From: an uncultured Balneolaceae bacterium
GTDB taxonomy: Bacteria > Bacteroidota > Rhodothermia > Balneolales > Balneolaceae
NCBI GenBank assembly: GCA_913057825.1
Contig: CAJXOW010000003.1
Coordinates: forward strand, 23,573 to 87,572
Length of the DNA: 64,000 nt
Reading direction: 5' to 3'
The notes under the pieces are model-generated. The model did no database searches and was not told the origin of the DNA. It was given only the letters and a program-made list of their open reading frames with translations. Positions within the stretch are counted from its first letter, which is position 1. Every line of letters starts with the position of its first letter. The position numbers were made by a program, and so were the translations under genes. Shown in pieces: positions 9,612 through 18,337 of the stretch.

Positions 9612-9775
9612 GGTCATTGGAGAACCGGGCGGCGGTTCCAAAGTATTAAGTTTTTCGGCAACCAAGGGAAAAACATATCCCGGCTTACAAGTATTTAAGA
9701 AGCTCAGTATTTAAAACGGATGAAAGCATAAGAATAACTCTCGAACGAGGAACCACTGCCCGGTTCTCCAATGAC
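9612..9775. repeat. Hairpin element family A, copy 2 (inverted orientation)
   Basis: Outer arms GGTCATTGGAGAACCGGGC and GCCCGGTTCTCCAATGACC are exact complements. Inside, the left arm carries AAAGTATT-AAGTTTTTC and the right arm the complement of TCGTTCGA, so the conserved internal loop is flipped relative to copies 3, 5, 6 and 7. It lies between the divergent genes trmB and 9840. The rest of 9429-9839 shows no gene; short open frames there read through the repeat. Confidence 0.8.
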
Positions 9776-9839
9776 CGCTCGTATGATAATGATAACACCA
9801 AAAAGCCATTCATTTGAACTGTTAAAAATCAGATAAATT

Positions 9840-10139
9840 ATGCTTAATAACAAAACAGTATTCAGTTTACTTTTGATCATCAGTCTCTTTTCCAATGTAT
9901 TCCTGGGATATCTTTATAGTAACGATCCCGGTGCCTCAAAGTCTGATGCAGCTGACGACAATGCCCGCGTTACCGAGACGATCAAGCTTTACTCCAACGG
10001 GAAACTCGTCGATAAGTGGGAAGGCGTTGGGAAGGGACAATTGGAAAACGGGACCTACACCTTTAGAGTGGGCGAAGGTGCGTTCCACACGGAAGTCCGA
10101 ATTAACGGGACTTTCAGTGTAGAACGATCCGATAAATAG
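9840..10139 (+). CDS. Small membrane-anchored or exported hypothetical protein
   Basis: A 99-residue protein not recognised. Residues 6-25 (TVFSLLLIISLFSNVFLGYL) form a signal anchor or uncleaved signal peptide, placing the rest outside the cytoplasmic membrane. The exported part is short, with TETIKLYSNGKLVDKWEGVG and an alternating strand pattern suggesting a small beta domain. No cysteines follow the signal, so it is not a lipoprotein. It stands alone between trmB (divergent) and nfo. Coding is supported by a normal codon pattern and the clear signal segment. Confidence 0.6.
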   Translation: MLNNKTVFSLLLIISLFSNVFLGYLYSNDPGASKSDAADDNARVTETIKLYSNGKLVDKWEGVGKGQLENGTYTFRVGEGAFHTEVRINGTFSVERSDK

Positions 10140-10479
10140 GCTGCTTTCCTCTTTGATCTTCTGCCCTTCTTTTACGTATTTAGGGGGCTGGTTGATAGGA
10201 GTATACATGAAAGTTCGGGATGATTGCTACTATAGAGATTAACGGCGGATTTCTTTTTTTTTGGCAATACATCCCACAAGTAAAATTACGGAAATCGATC
10301 GTTCGGCGGATTATGCAGGTATTAGCTGGTTTGACATATTAAGAACGAATAATAAGCTGTACTTTTTCGCTAGTTCCGTCCTATCCCGATTCCTGACTAT
10401 GACCGGGGAATTTTTCTTTAACAAGGGTATTTATATGTTTACTTGTAAATAATTTTTAATACGTAAGGGAATATTATTT
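10140..10479. other. Intergenic region before nfo, nothing definite
   Basis: 340 bases, mostly AT-rich. A 63-codon open frame at 10261-10452 has no recognisable content or good start. A TTGACA (about 10331) is followed 16 bases later only by a poor -10, so no promoter is called. No terminator for the preceding gene was found. Confidence 0.4.
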
Positions 10480-11343
10480 ATGGAAAAAAAGGAGCACAAT
10501 AAGTGGATTGGGGCGCATGTCAGTGCCAGCGGCGGGGTACAGAACGCCCCACTGAATGCGGAGAAAATTGGCGCCCGTGCCTTTGGTCTTTTTACCAAGA
10601 ACCAGCGCCGCTGGAACGCCAAGCCGCTGTCGGATGATAACATCGACGGGTTTAAACAGCATGTGTCTGATTACGGCTTCCAGTACGATTATATCATGCC
10701 GCATGCCAGCTACCTGATCAACCTCGGACATCCTGAAAAAGAGGGCATTGAGAAATCCCGGAATGCTCTGTTGGATGAAGCCCAACGCTGCGAACAATTG
10801 GATATCACCATGCTTAACGTGCATCCGGGAACCCATCTTGGGAAAATTTCGGTCGACGAATGCCTGACGCGTATAGCCGAGTCGGTCGACTGGGTCATCG
10901 AGCAAACGGAGTTCGTGACCATTGTTATCGAAAATATGGCCGGTCAGGGTAACAGCGTCGGAAACGATTTTGAACACCTGGCCTCTATCATCGATAAAAG
11001 TTCTTATCCCGAACGGGTCGGAACCTGCCTTGATACCTGTCACGCCTTCGCAGCCGGCTATGAGATTGATACCTCCGAGGGTTATGATGATATGATGAAC
11101 CAGTTTGAAGATATCGTGGGACTGGATTATCTCACCGGCATGCACCTGAACGACTCGAAACGCAAGTGCGGCAGTGAAGTGGATCGGCATGAGGCACTCG
11201 GTGAAGGCGAAATAGGCTGGGAACTTTTCAGGGCCCTGGTAAATGATTCCCGCACCGATGATATCCCCCTCATCCTGGAAACCCCGAACAAGGAAAACTG
11301 GGACGAGGAGATTGTCGCGCTTTATGACTTAATGGAGGGGTGA
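10480..11343 (+). CDS. nfo: Deoxyribonuclease IV (endonuclease IV, AP endonuclease)
   Basis: A 287-residue TIM-barrel trinuclear zinc AP endonuclease that cleaves 5' of abasic sites in base-excision repair. Metal-ligand motifs are in order: IGAHVSASGG near the N-terminus, MPHASYLINLG, NVHPGTHLG, IENMAGQG, CLDTCHAFAAGY, GMHLNDSKRKCGSEVDRHE and LILETPN near the C-terminus. Length is typical. The gene stands alone and is followed by a perfect 32-base inverted repeat before the convergent ABC ATPase gene. Confidence 0.94.
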   Translation: MEKKEHNKWIGAHVSASGGVQNAPLNAEKIGARAFGLFTKNQRRWNAKPLSDDNIDGFKQHVSDYGFQYDYIMPHASYLINLGHPEKEGIEKSRNALLDEAQRCEQLDITMLNVHPGTHLGKISVDECLTRIAESVDWVIEQTEFVTIVIENMAGQGNSVGNDFEHLASIIDKSSYPERVGTCLDTCHAFAAGYEIDTSEGYDDMMNQFEDIVGLDYLTGMHLNDSKRKCGSEVDRHEALGEGEIGWELFRALVNDSRTDDIPLILETPNKENWDEEIVALYDLMEG

Positions 11344-11353
11344 GTTGTTTAGC

Positions 11354-11498
11354 GCCGGCAGACACATGCTTCAGCGGAAAATTTTAACATAACGCGTTTA
11401 TAAACTGTCTTACTGTTGGTAAAACATCATATTTTGTTGCCGGCATTATTTGGCTTTCCTGTTCAGAAAATTTTCCGCTGAAGCATGTGTCTGCCGGC
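11354..11498. repeat. Perfect 32-base inverted repeat between convergent nfo and ABC-ATPase genes
   Basis: GCCGGCAGACACATGCTTCA onward (11354-11385) is the exact complement of 11467-11498, with an 81-base AT-rich spacer. The arms end in AAAATTTT at the loop side, as in some family A copies, but they lack the conserved asymmetric internal loop and the GGCGGCGGTTCC core. It fills the intergenic space of a convergent gene pair. Confidence 0.85.
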
Positions 11499-11516
11499 TT
11501 GACAACGGCTCGAGCC

Positions 11517-13292
11517 CTACAACTTCTCTATGTCGTATTCCTGCTGTTTAACCTGCAGGACTCTCAGGCGATTCAAGGCTGCGGCGATTTCGTATTTTCT
11601 TACTTTGGCCAGGTTGCCGGGGTGTTCGTCGTCGAAGGGACACAAAAATCCGAATCCCTCTTCTTCGAACCGATATTCGATTTGATCCAGCAATTCGTTC
11701 AGGGATGTTTCCTCATCGACCAGCTCTTCCAGGATGATTCGCAGTGACTGTCCGACGGTGTTCGTCTGACTGTGGTCGACCATCTGCTCGACAAATCGCA
11801 TTTCGATATCCTCTCGCCCAAACTGAATCTTGTACAACCCGCGCGGTCGGATGCGTATGTGATTTTTGCGGCCTTTGGCCTCTTCAAGGCTTGCCTTCAA
11901 TGGAATTCTTTTAGCCGGTTCTGTAAAGGGATCGATCGAGTCCTCCTGTCGACGTGACTTGTATTCCTCAGCGATCTCCCTCGCCTGGTCCGTGACATAG
12001 ACAGGATTATAGTTTTGCATCATAATCACCTGATCGGCCACGTCAAAGTAGTCGCCGCTGCCGCCCATAACCAGGATCGTCGATACGCCATATTCATCAT
12101 AAAGCTCTTGAACCCGATCCAGGTACGGGGTGATCGGCTCATTTTCCTTATGGACCAGCGACTGCATCCGGGCGTCCCGAATCATGAAGTTGGTAGCCGA
12201 AGTATCTTCATCCACCAACAGCACTTGGGCCCCCAATTCCAACATCTCCATAATATTGGAGGCCTGACTGGTACTTCCGCTGGCATTACCCGAATAAAAT
12301 CGTTCAGTATCCTGTTCATTCGGAAGTCCATCGATAAAGGAACTGATATCGACTTTTTCTACCCTTCGTCCATCCTCAGATCGAATTTTTACGGCATCGG
12401 GATTGGTTAGTACATATTCCCGACCATCGCCGGGTATATGATTGTAAATGCCGAGTTCAATAGTATCCAACAGGGTGGATTTACCGTGATATCCGCCCCC
12501 GGTAATCAATGTCACTCCCTCGGGGATGCCCATTCCGGTGATACTGCTGATTTTTTCACCGTTAAACTCGACCGAATTCGGCAAGTCAAACGTGACTTCC
12601 ATCGAATCGGGTGAATTAAACTTCACAGCCCGGTCTTCTTCCATCGGTCGCTCGTCGGCCCCGGTTCGGCGCGGCAAGATGGACCCATTAGCCACAAAAG
12701 CGATTAAGTCGTGCTCCTCAAGTCGATCCCGGAGATGCGCCTGATTTTCCACATGCTGTACAAACTCCCAGACTTCGCTTTGAGGAAGGGTTTCCCAAAT
12801 CAAGGTATCAGCCGCAATCTGAGGCAGTTCCCTGTTAAGCATAGCATCAGCCTGCTTCTTGGCCAGAACCCGTCGTCCGGCCGCCGGCAAGCCGATCTCC
12901 AATCGCAATTCCACATATTCATCATTTACTTCACAGGCCGTTCGCTCCAGAACTTCCTGTCCCCCGGCATCAATCGCGATCATTCCGCTTTTACCGGATC
13001 CACGATGTTTTTCAGCCACTTCACGAATGGCTGATTTGGTGCGACGCGCCAGAAAATCCTCCAGGGCCGTGCGACGCACTTTATTGTTATACAGTTTTTC
13101 CGGAAATTGCGCCTTGTATTGGGGAATCCTGATCCGCGCCTTGGAGGGAGAGGCAAAGGGATCCCCCTGTACATAATCGATAGCCAGGGTATAATGCCCT
13201 ACCTGGAATGTTCCTTTGAGTTCGTTATAAGCTCCATACCCACTGTTATCAATCTCCTCGAGTAAATCACGAAGTTCCTCTTGTGTTTTCAC
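11517..13292 (-). CDS. ABC-class ATPase domain protein (PF09818-type)
   Basis: A 591-residue cytosolic P-loop protein of the stand-alone ABC_ATPase family. After an N-terminal domain (QVGHYTLAIDYVQGDPFASPS is characteristic), Walker A is GGGYHGKSTLLDTI near residue 270 and Walker B is VLLVDEDTSATNFM near residue 358. The C-terminal part holds RGLYKIQFG. No membrane segments are present, so it is not a transporter; the physiological role of the family is poorly known and I do not assign one. The start is a GTG at 13292, because no upstream or nearby ATG exists. It is monocistronic between two inverted repeats. Confidence 0.85.
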   Translation of the reverse strand: MKTQEELRDLLEEIDNSGYGAYNELKGTFQVGHYTLAIDYVQGDPFASPSKARIRIPQYKAQFPEKLYNNKVRRTALEDFLARRTKSAIREVAEKHRGSGKSGMIAIDAGGQEVLERTACEVNDEYVELRLEIGLPAAGRRVLAKKQADAMLNRELPQIAADTLIWETLPQSEVWEFVQHVENQAHLRDRLEEHDLIAFVANGSILPRRTGADERPMEEDRAVKFNSPDSMEVTFDLPNSVEFNGEKISSITGMGIPEGVTLITGGGYHGKSTLLDTIELGIYNHIPGDGREYVLTNPDAVKIRSEDGRRVEKVDISSFIDGLPNEQDTERFYSGNASGSTSQASNIMEMLELGAQVLLVDEDTSATNFMIRDARMQSLVHKENEPITPYLDRVQELYDEYGVSTILVMGGSGDYFDVADQVIMMQNYNPVYVTDQAREIAEEYKSRRQEDSIDPFTEPAKRIPLKASLEEAKGRKNHIRIRPRGLYKIQFGREDIEMRFVEQMVDHSQTNTVGQSLRIILEELVDEETSLNELLDQIEYRFEEEGFGFLCPFDDEHPGNLAKVRKYEIAAALNRLRVLQVKQQEYDIEKL

Positions 13293-13375
13293 GGTACTTT
13301 CGCTGTCTTTCTTCTCAATTATTCATCTCTCGATTGCATTATATTAACTTATCCAAACGGAATTTATGATACAGG

Positions 13376-13550
13376 GTGGGAATTGGAAATTTAAGATTTA
13401 AAATTATTGGTCATTTGTTGGTAATAATGTTATCGGCTTGGACTTCAGAATTATCAAGCCAGTTTACATGCTTCCCTCATTGTGGCTTACCGTGGCAACT
13501 ACCCAAACTACAAGCTTATAACCCGATAATTTTAAATTTCCAATTCCCCC
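13376..13550. repeat. AT-rich stem-loop element 3
   Basis: GGTGGGAATTGGAAATTTAA onward at the left pairs with the right arm ending ATTTCCAATTCCCCC. The left arm contains one extra 7-base AAGATTT step. It lies between pdxH and the ABC ATPase gene, both on the minus strand, and the spacer is about 110 bases. Confidence 0.6.
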
Positions 13551-13583
13551 TTCCGGTCGTTAGCTTCCGGCAACCGCGTTAAC

Positions 13584-14249
13584 TCAGGGAGATAGCCGCC
13601 TGATTTCCCATTGGCCGTCTTCATTCTTGATGTATTCGAGTCGATCGTGCATGCGGCTGGGCCGACCCTGCCAGAATTCATAAACCGCAGGTTTGAGTAC
13701 GTAGCCTCCCCAGAATTCAGGAAGCGGAACCTTTTGTCCTTCGAACTGCTCTTTGTATTTCTTGTAATTGGATTCAAGCTCGGCGCGATTTTTTACCACA
13801 TCGCTCTGAATGGATGCCCAGGCGCCGATCTGGCTGTCGCGCGGACGGGTATCGAAATAAGATTTCGACTCCTCGTACGGCAACCGTTCCACTTGACCCC
13901 GAATGCGAATCTGCCGCTCGAATTCTTTCCAATAGAAACACATTGAGGCGTGGGGATTCTTATCCAATTCTTCCGATTTCCTACTTTTGTAGTTTGTGTA
14001 AAAGACAAAGCCACGCTCATCATATCCCTTTAAAAGCACCACCCGTGAAGAGGGGCGACCCTGTGCGTCGGCTGTTGCCAGGGTCATGGCATTGGAATCG
14101 ATTAAATCACTTTCAACAGCCACCTGGAACCACTCTTCGAACTGTTTCAAAGGATCATCATAAACGGATTCTTTTTCTATCCCCTTACCTTTATAATCAC
14201 GACGCAACTTCTCAACTTCCTCACGAGTAAGACCCTTGCTCTTTGACAT
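13584..14249 (-). CDS. pdxH: Pyridoxamine 5'-phosphate oxidase
   Basis: A 221-residue FMN flavoprotein oxidising pyridoxine/pyridoxamine phosphate to PLP, the cofactor of the aminotransferases in this window. The N-terminal MSKSKGLTREEVEKLRRDYKG, RPSSRVVLLKGYDERGFVFYTNY and SRKSEELDKNP form the FMN/substrate region. WASIQSDVV and the C-terminal FWQGRPSRMHDRLEY through RRLSP complete the family signature. Length and ATG start are typical. It is 46 bases downstream of the thioredoxin-like gene on the same strand, so cotranscription is possible. Confidence 0.94.
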   Translation of the reverse strand: MSKSKGLTREEVEKLRRDYKGKGIEKESVYDDPLKQFEEWFQVAVESDLIDSNAMTLATADAQGRPSSRVVLLKGYDERGFVFYTNYKSRKSEELDKNPHASMCFYWKEFERQIRIRGQVERLPYEESKSYFDTRPRDSQIGAWASIQSDVVKNRAELESNYKKYKEQFEGQKVPLPEFWGGYVLKPAVYEFWQGRPSRMHDRLEYIKNEDGQWEIRRLSP

Positions 14250-14295
14250 TTTCTGGGTATTGATTGTTCTTTTAATTACGTATTAAAGATTGTGC

Positions 14296-14874
14296 TTAAC
14301 GGGCGTATTCCGGGGCATTGCCGGGCTTCCATTTGATATTGCATCCCATACTCGGCTTTTGTTCTTCCGTGATTTCTTCGCCCTCCAGTATGGTATCCAG
14401 GGCATTGCGCAGGTCCCGACCGTTGAGCGGCTCGTCGTTACCAGGACGGCTGTCGTCCATCTGTCCCCGGTAACTCAATTTGCGGTCTTTATCAAAAACA
14501 AAAAAGTCGGGGGTACATGCCGCACGGTATTTTTTAGCCACTTCCTGGCTTTCATCATACAGGTAGGGAAATGGATAATCGAATTTTTCAGCCTCAATAG
14601 CCATCTGCTGGGGACTGTCTTCCGGGTGATTTTCAACATCATTGGAATTGATCGCCACAAACTCGACTCCTTTTTCTTTAAAGTCGTTTGCAATATTCAC
14701 GATCTCCTCGCGGACATGTTTTACGAAGGGACAATGGTTGCACATGAATACCACGACTAACACTTCTGCATCCTCGAATTGATCCAGGGTGACCCTATTG
14801 CCTTTGGTATCCGGTAATTCAAAGTCGGGAGCTTTGGTTCCGAGCTCCAGCATTTCAGATGGGGTAACGGACAT
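14296..14874 (-). CDS. Thioredoxin-family redoxin (AhpC/TSA-TlpA-like)
   Basis: A 192-residue redoxin. LGTKAPDFELPDTKGN is the standard AhpC/TlpA opening and VVVFMCNHCPFVKHV carries a C-N-H-C redox pair near residues 49-52. PDFFVFDKDRKLSYRGQMDD and the tail MGCNIKWKPGN match the widespread family that is often annotated as thioredoxin-family or alkyl-hydroperoxide-reductase-like. No signal peptide, so cytosolic. A GAGGTG Shine-Dalgarno precedes the ATG at 14874. It probably acts as a thiol-disulfide oxidoreductase or peroxidase; the partner is unknown. Confidence 0.85.
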   Translation of the reverse strand: MSVTPSEMLELGTKAPDFELPDTKGNRVTLDQFEDAEVLVVVFMCNHCPFVKHVREEIVNIANDFKEKGVEFVAINSNDVENHPEDSPQQMAIEAEKFDYPFPYLYDESQEVAKKYRAACTPDFFVFDKDRKLSYRGQMDDSRPGNDEPLNGRDLRNALDTILEGEEITEEQKPSMGCNIKWKPGNAPEYAR

Positions 14875-15007
14875 AATTTCGCACCTCGTCTAAGTTATAT
14901 ATGTGTTGAACTTCCTGTAAATGATTGACGTTTCAACAGTTGCAACATGACTTAATGTAAATAGGTTTCAGCTAAAGAAAAATCAATTTAAGTTCTAAAT
15001 TAAGCGG

Positions 15008-15167
15008 ACTTCAGGAAACCGGGCAGCCGTTCCTCGTTCGAAAGTTTTTCTCGTACTGTCATTCGTTTGATAATTTCAGGGCATTGGAATTTAGTTAGCC
15101 GGGTTATTTTTTCCCTCAATTACCGAAAAACTTAATACTTCGGAACCGCTGCCCGGTTTCCAGAAGT
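15008..15167. repeat. Hairpin element family A, copy 3
   Basis: Outer arms ACTTC-AGGAAACCGGGCAGC and GCTGCCCGGTTTCC-AGAAGT pair. The left inner side is TCGTTCGA-AAGTTTTTC, the right inner side GAAAAACTT-AATACTTC. Only 20 bases separate it from copy 4, which has the opposite orientation. Confidence 0.85.
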
Positions 15168-15187
15168 GATCTTGATTTATGGTCGAA

Positions 15188-15358
15188 GTTTTGCAGCTTA
15201 ATAAAAGTCCGGCGGCGGTTCCGAAGCATTAAAATTTTCTGGGTGTCAGGCTGTAATATTAATAAACGCAAATATGGCATTTAAACACTCAATGCCAATA
15301 ACCGAAGAAAAGTTTCCGGGCAAGGAACCGCCGCCGGACTTTTATTGAGCGGGAAAAC
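15188..15358. repeat. Hairpin element family A, copy 4 (inverted orientation)
   Basis: Outer arms contain AATAAAAGTCCGGCGGCGG and CCGCCGCCGGACTTTTATT, exact complements. The left inner side is GAAGCATT-AAAATTTTC and the right is the complement of TTGCCCGG-AAACTTTTC. The right end stops a few bases before the radical SAM gene stop. Copies 3 and 4 together occupy the 488-base gap 14875-15362; nothing else was seen in it. Confidence 0.85.
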
Positions 15359-15362
15359 AAAA

Positions 15363-16448
15363 CTATGCATCCGGTGGATTTGAAAAAATATCCAGTTGAG
15401 AACCTTTTCCCGGCCTGAAATGCCGGGTTGACAATGACTGCTTATCCTCGTTTAATCCCAGTTTCTTCACGTTCATTCGAAACATATCCGATATTTGCCC
15501 TGCAAACTCCCCTTTGCCTCCCATCCGGTGACCAAACCGCGGATCGTTCAATCGCCCTCCTCTCATATCCTTAATTCGATTCAACACTTTGCTCTTACGA
15601 TCCGGAAAATGATGTTCCAGCCAATCGTTGAAAAGGTCTTTTACGCCATGCGGGAGGCGCAGTATCGTATAACCGGCATCCTTTGCCCCGGCGTCGGCGG
15701 CTCGCTGTAGAATCGGGGCAATCTCATGATCGGTCAGGCCCGGAATAATCGGAGCTACCATAACGCCCACTCGTATTCCCGCTTTCGATAATTTTTCAAT
15801 CGCGTCAAGTCTCTTCAGCGGCTGCGTCGTACGGGGTTCCATTTTTCGTGCCAGCGACCGGTCCAGCGTGGTAACCGAAATATTAACCCTTGCTGCATTT
15901 TTATCGGCCATCTCAGCCAGCAGATCGATATCCCGGGTAACCAGATGGTTTTTCGTGATGATGCTAACCGGGTTCATGAATTCGGCCAAAACCTCGATAC
16001 ACCCCCTTGTAATACGCAACTCTTTTTCGCGGGGCTGATAGGGATCGGTAACCCCGCTCATGACCAACGGTTGCGGTTCCCACTTATCCGAGCTCAGCTG
16101 TTCCCGCAACCTGCGCGGGGCGTCGTATTTTACCACTATGCGTGATTCAAAATCGAGACCGGCCGAAAATCCCAGAAATTCGTGGGTGGGCCGAGCATAG
16201 CAGTAAATGCACCCGTGTTCACACCCCCGGAAGGGATTAATGCTGGACTCAAAGGGAATATCCGGGCTGTCGTTCTGCGCAACAATATTCTTGGTGTCAT
16301 CCCGGATCAATCGAGTATCCGGTGCCGGCTTCTCGCCGGTTTCCTCGTCCGGATCATAATCTATTTTGCGATCCTCAAACCGGTTGGCCGGATTGTCGGA
16401 ACTGCCTCTTCCTTTTATGGGATTTCGATCCTCGGGCATGGGCCACAT
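15363..16448 (-). CDS. PA0069-family radical SAM protein
   Basis: A 361-residue radical SAM protein. The cluster motif CEHGCIYCYAR (C-x3-C-x2-C) is at about residue 76, preceded by SSINPFRGC and followed by HEFLGFSAGLDFES, which identify the PA0069/Rv2578c-type family distantly related to spore photoproduct lyase. MSGVTDPYQPREKELRITRG and VMVAPIIPGLTDHE are further family blocks. The N-terminal RNPIKGRGSSDNPANRFE is also characteristic. The reaction is not established in the family, and the gene stands alone. Confidence 0.9.
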   Translation of the reverse strand: MWPMPEDRNPIKGRGSSDNPANRFEDRKIDYDPDEETGEKPAPDTRLIRDDTKNIVAQNDSPDIPFESSINPFRGCEHGCIYCYARPTHEFLGFSAGLDFESRIVVKYDAPRRLREQLSSDKWEPQPLVMSGVTDPYQPREKELRITRGCIEVLAEFMNPVSIITKNHLVTRDIDLLAEMADKNAARVNISVTTLDRSLARKMEPRTTQPLKRLDAIEKLSKAGIRVGVMVAPIIPGLTDHEIAPILQRAADAGAKDAGYTILRLPHGVKDLFNDWLEHHFPDRKSKVLNRIKDMRGGRLNDPRFGHRMGGKGEFAGQISDMFRMNVKKLGLNEDKQSLSTRHFRPGKGSQLDIFSNPPDA

Positions 16449-16510
16449 AACTTATTACATATTTTGTACATATATCCAAAATAAGTTTCTGAATAACCAG
16501 TAGCAAGCTT

Positions 16511-16733
16511 CGTCCTCGCTTCGCTCGGGATGAATGATTAATGATTAATAATTTATGATTAAAGGAGTTACAAGCTTGTGCCATGGTACTTATCAGCATC
16601 AGTTATAAAGAATAAGAATGTCAATACTGATTTAATACATTCAATTTTCAACTGAGGTGCAGTATTACCTATAATGCTCCCCCAATCATTAATTATAAAT
16701 TAATGATTAAAAACACCGAGCGAAGCGAGGATT
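16511..16733. repeat. AT-rich stem-loop element 4 with GC clamp
   Basis: TCCTCGCTTCGCTCGG (left) and CCGAGCGAAGCGAGGA (right) are exact complements, followed inward by ATGATTAATGATTAAT-type repeats on the left that pair with AATCATTAATTATAAATTAA-type repeats on the right. The right arm reaches the stop codon of the aldehyde dehydrogenase gene. The loop is about 110 bases. Confidence 0.65.
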
Positions 16734-18094
16734 AGCTAACGTAAACCGTCTTGATGTTTACAAACTCTTTAATACCCACGAAAGAGAGTTCTCGTCCATA
16801 ACCGGAGTTTTTGATTCCACCGAACGGGAGACGGGGATCGGATCGAACAAAGTCATTTACAAAGCAGCAACCGGCTTCCAGTTTTTCCGGATGCGATACG
16901 TTCACCCCGCTCTTCGTCTTCCGTAAAAACGGCTGCTCCCAGACCGTAATCGGAATCATTGGCAATGCGGATCGCTTCCTGCTCGTTCTTGGCCTTGATT
17001 ACTGTGGCCACCGGACCGAATAGCTCTTCTTCATAGGCGGGCATTCCCTGGTTCACATCCGTCAAAAGCGTAACCGGGTAGAAAAACCCTTTCCGATCGG
17101 GAATATATCCTCCCATCAGACAATTAGCTCCCCGGTCCACACTCTCCTGCACCTGACGATGCAGCTCGTCCCTCAAATCCTCACGCGCCTGGGACCCTAC
17201 ATCGGTGTCTTCCGCTGTCGGATCCCCCACCTTATAGGACTCCAGTTTCCGCTGCATACCTTCGACAAAAGCTTCATATTGACTTTCCACAACGATGAAT
17301 CTTTTTGCGGCTATGCAACTTTGTCCGCTGTTAATCAGCCGCGACGTAGCACAGGCTTCGATCGCCTGATCGAGATCGGCGTCCTCCAGTATCAGGTAGG
17401 GATCACTTCCTCCGAGCTCCAGTACCGTTTTCTTCAGATGACTCCCCGCTTTGGATGCCACCGCTTTTCCGGCCCGTGTACTACCGGTCAACGAAACCGC
17501 TCGAACCTCAGGTTGTTCGATTACCTTCTGGGTCAATTCAACATCGATAACCAGCGTTCGAAAAAGCTTTTCCGGTATCCCCGCTTCGTGCATAATCTTT
17601 TCAATTTCAAGGGCGCAACCCGTAACATTGGGAGCATGCTTCAGAAGAACACCGTTGCCCGCCATCAACGCCGGTATGCCGAAACGAAATAGTTGCCAGT
17701 AGGGAAAGTTCCATGGCATGATAGCCAGTACCAATCCCAACGGATTATAGGTGACATAACTGTTTGATGCAGAACTATCCACCTGGATGTCTGCTAAAAA
17801 TTCTTCTCCGTGATCCGCATAGTATTCGCTCACCCAGGCACATTTTTCGATCTCTGATTTCGCCTGCTTGACTGGTTTCCCCATTTCCCGGGTCATTTGC
17901 TCGGCCAATGCCGCTTTGCGCTGTTTCAGAACTCTTGCTATAACCCTGAGTTGGTCGGCCCGTTCAGCATACGAACGGTTTTGCCACTCATTTTGGGCTT
18001 GCCCCATCTCCCGGATAACCTGGTAAACCTCTTCCTCCTTCATCTCATTATATTCCTGGATAACTTCTTCGGTCGTGGGATTTATCGTCTTCAT
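16732..18094 (-). pseudogene. Aldehyde dehydrogenase (succinate-semialdehyde dehydrogenase-like), frameshifted
   Basis: The N-terminal 400 residues read in one frame from the ATG at 18094 and the last 40 in another. The catalytic Glu (LELGGSDPYL) and Cys (NSGQSCIAAKR) are in the first part; KLEAGCCFVNDFVRSDPRL and GGIKNSGYGREL are in the second. The first frame stops just after IASGK, exactly where the second supplies the missing C-terminal oligomerisation segment. Removing one T from the five-T run at 16882-16886 restores a normal length of about 454 residues. It is either a recent loss or a sequencing error. The family oxidises aldehydes such as succinate semialdehyde with NAD(P). Confidence 0.85.
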
Positions 18095-18337
18095 AAGTGG
18101 TTTAGTGAAATTTTATAATGTTGTTAATACTAATCGGCTGAATCATGTTTATATGCCTAGCAGTAACATAACCTATTGATACTTTATAATCATTCCTGGG
18201 GGAGAATGAATTCATATTGCTGCTTTGGTCCGTCTTTCATCCCGATTGGAGGATGGGACAGGCATCCAAAGGGGGATACTTTTTTTCTTTGGTTGCTTTA
18301 CTTTTCTTTCGTTGCACTCGGGAAGGGATGCTTCAAA

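Noticed and set aside
9469..9714. Plus-strand open frame of 81 codons upstream of 9840
   Set aside because: It runs through the left arm of hairpin copy 2 and has no signal, motif or start support.
10261..10452. 63-codon open frame before nfo
   Set aside because: No ribosome-binding site, no recognisable content, odd composition; I treat the stretch as intergenic.
16853..16965. Programmed frameshift in the aldehyde dehydrogenase
   Set aside because: The five-base homopolymer lacks a known slippery heptamer and stimulatory hairpin, and only one extra base explains the shift; a plain frameshift or sequence error is simpler.
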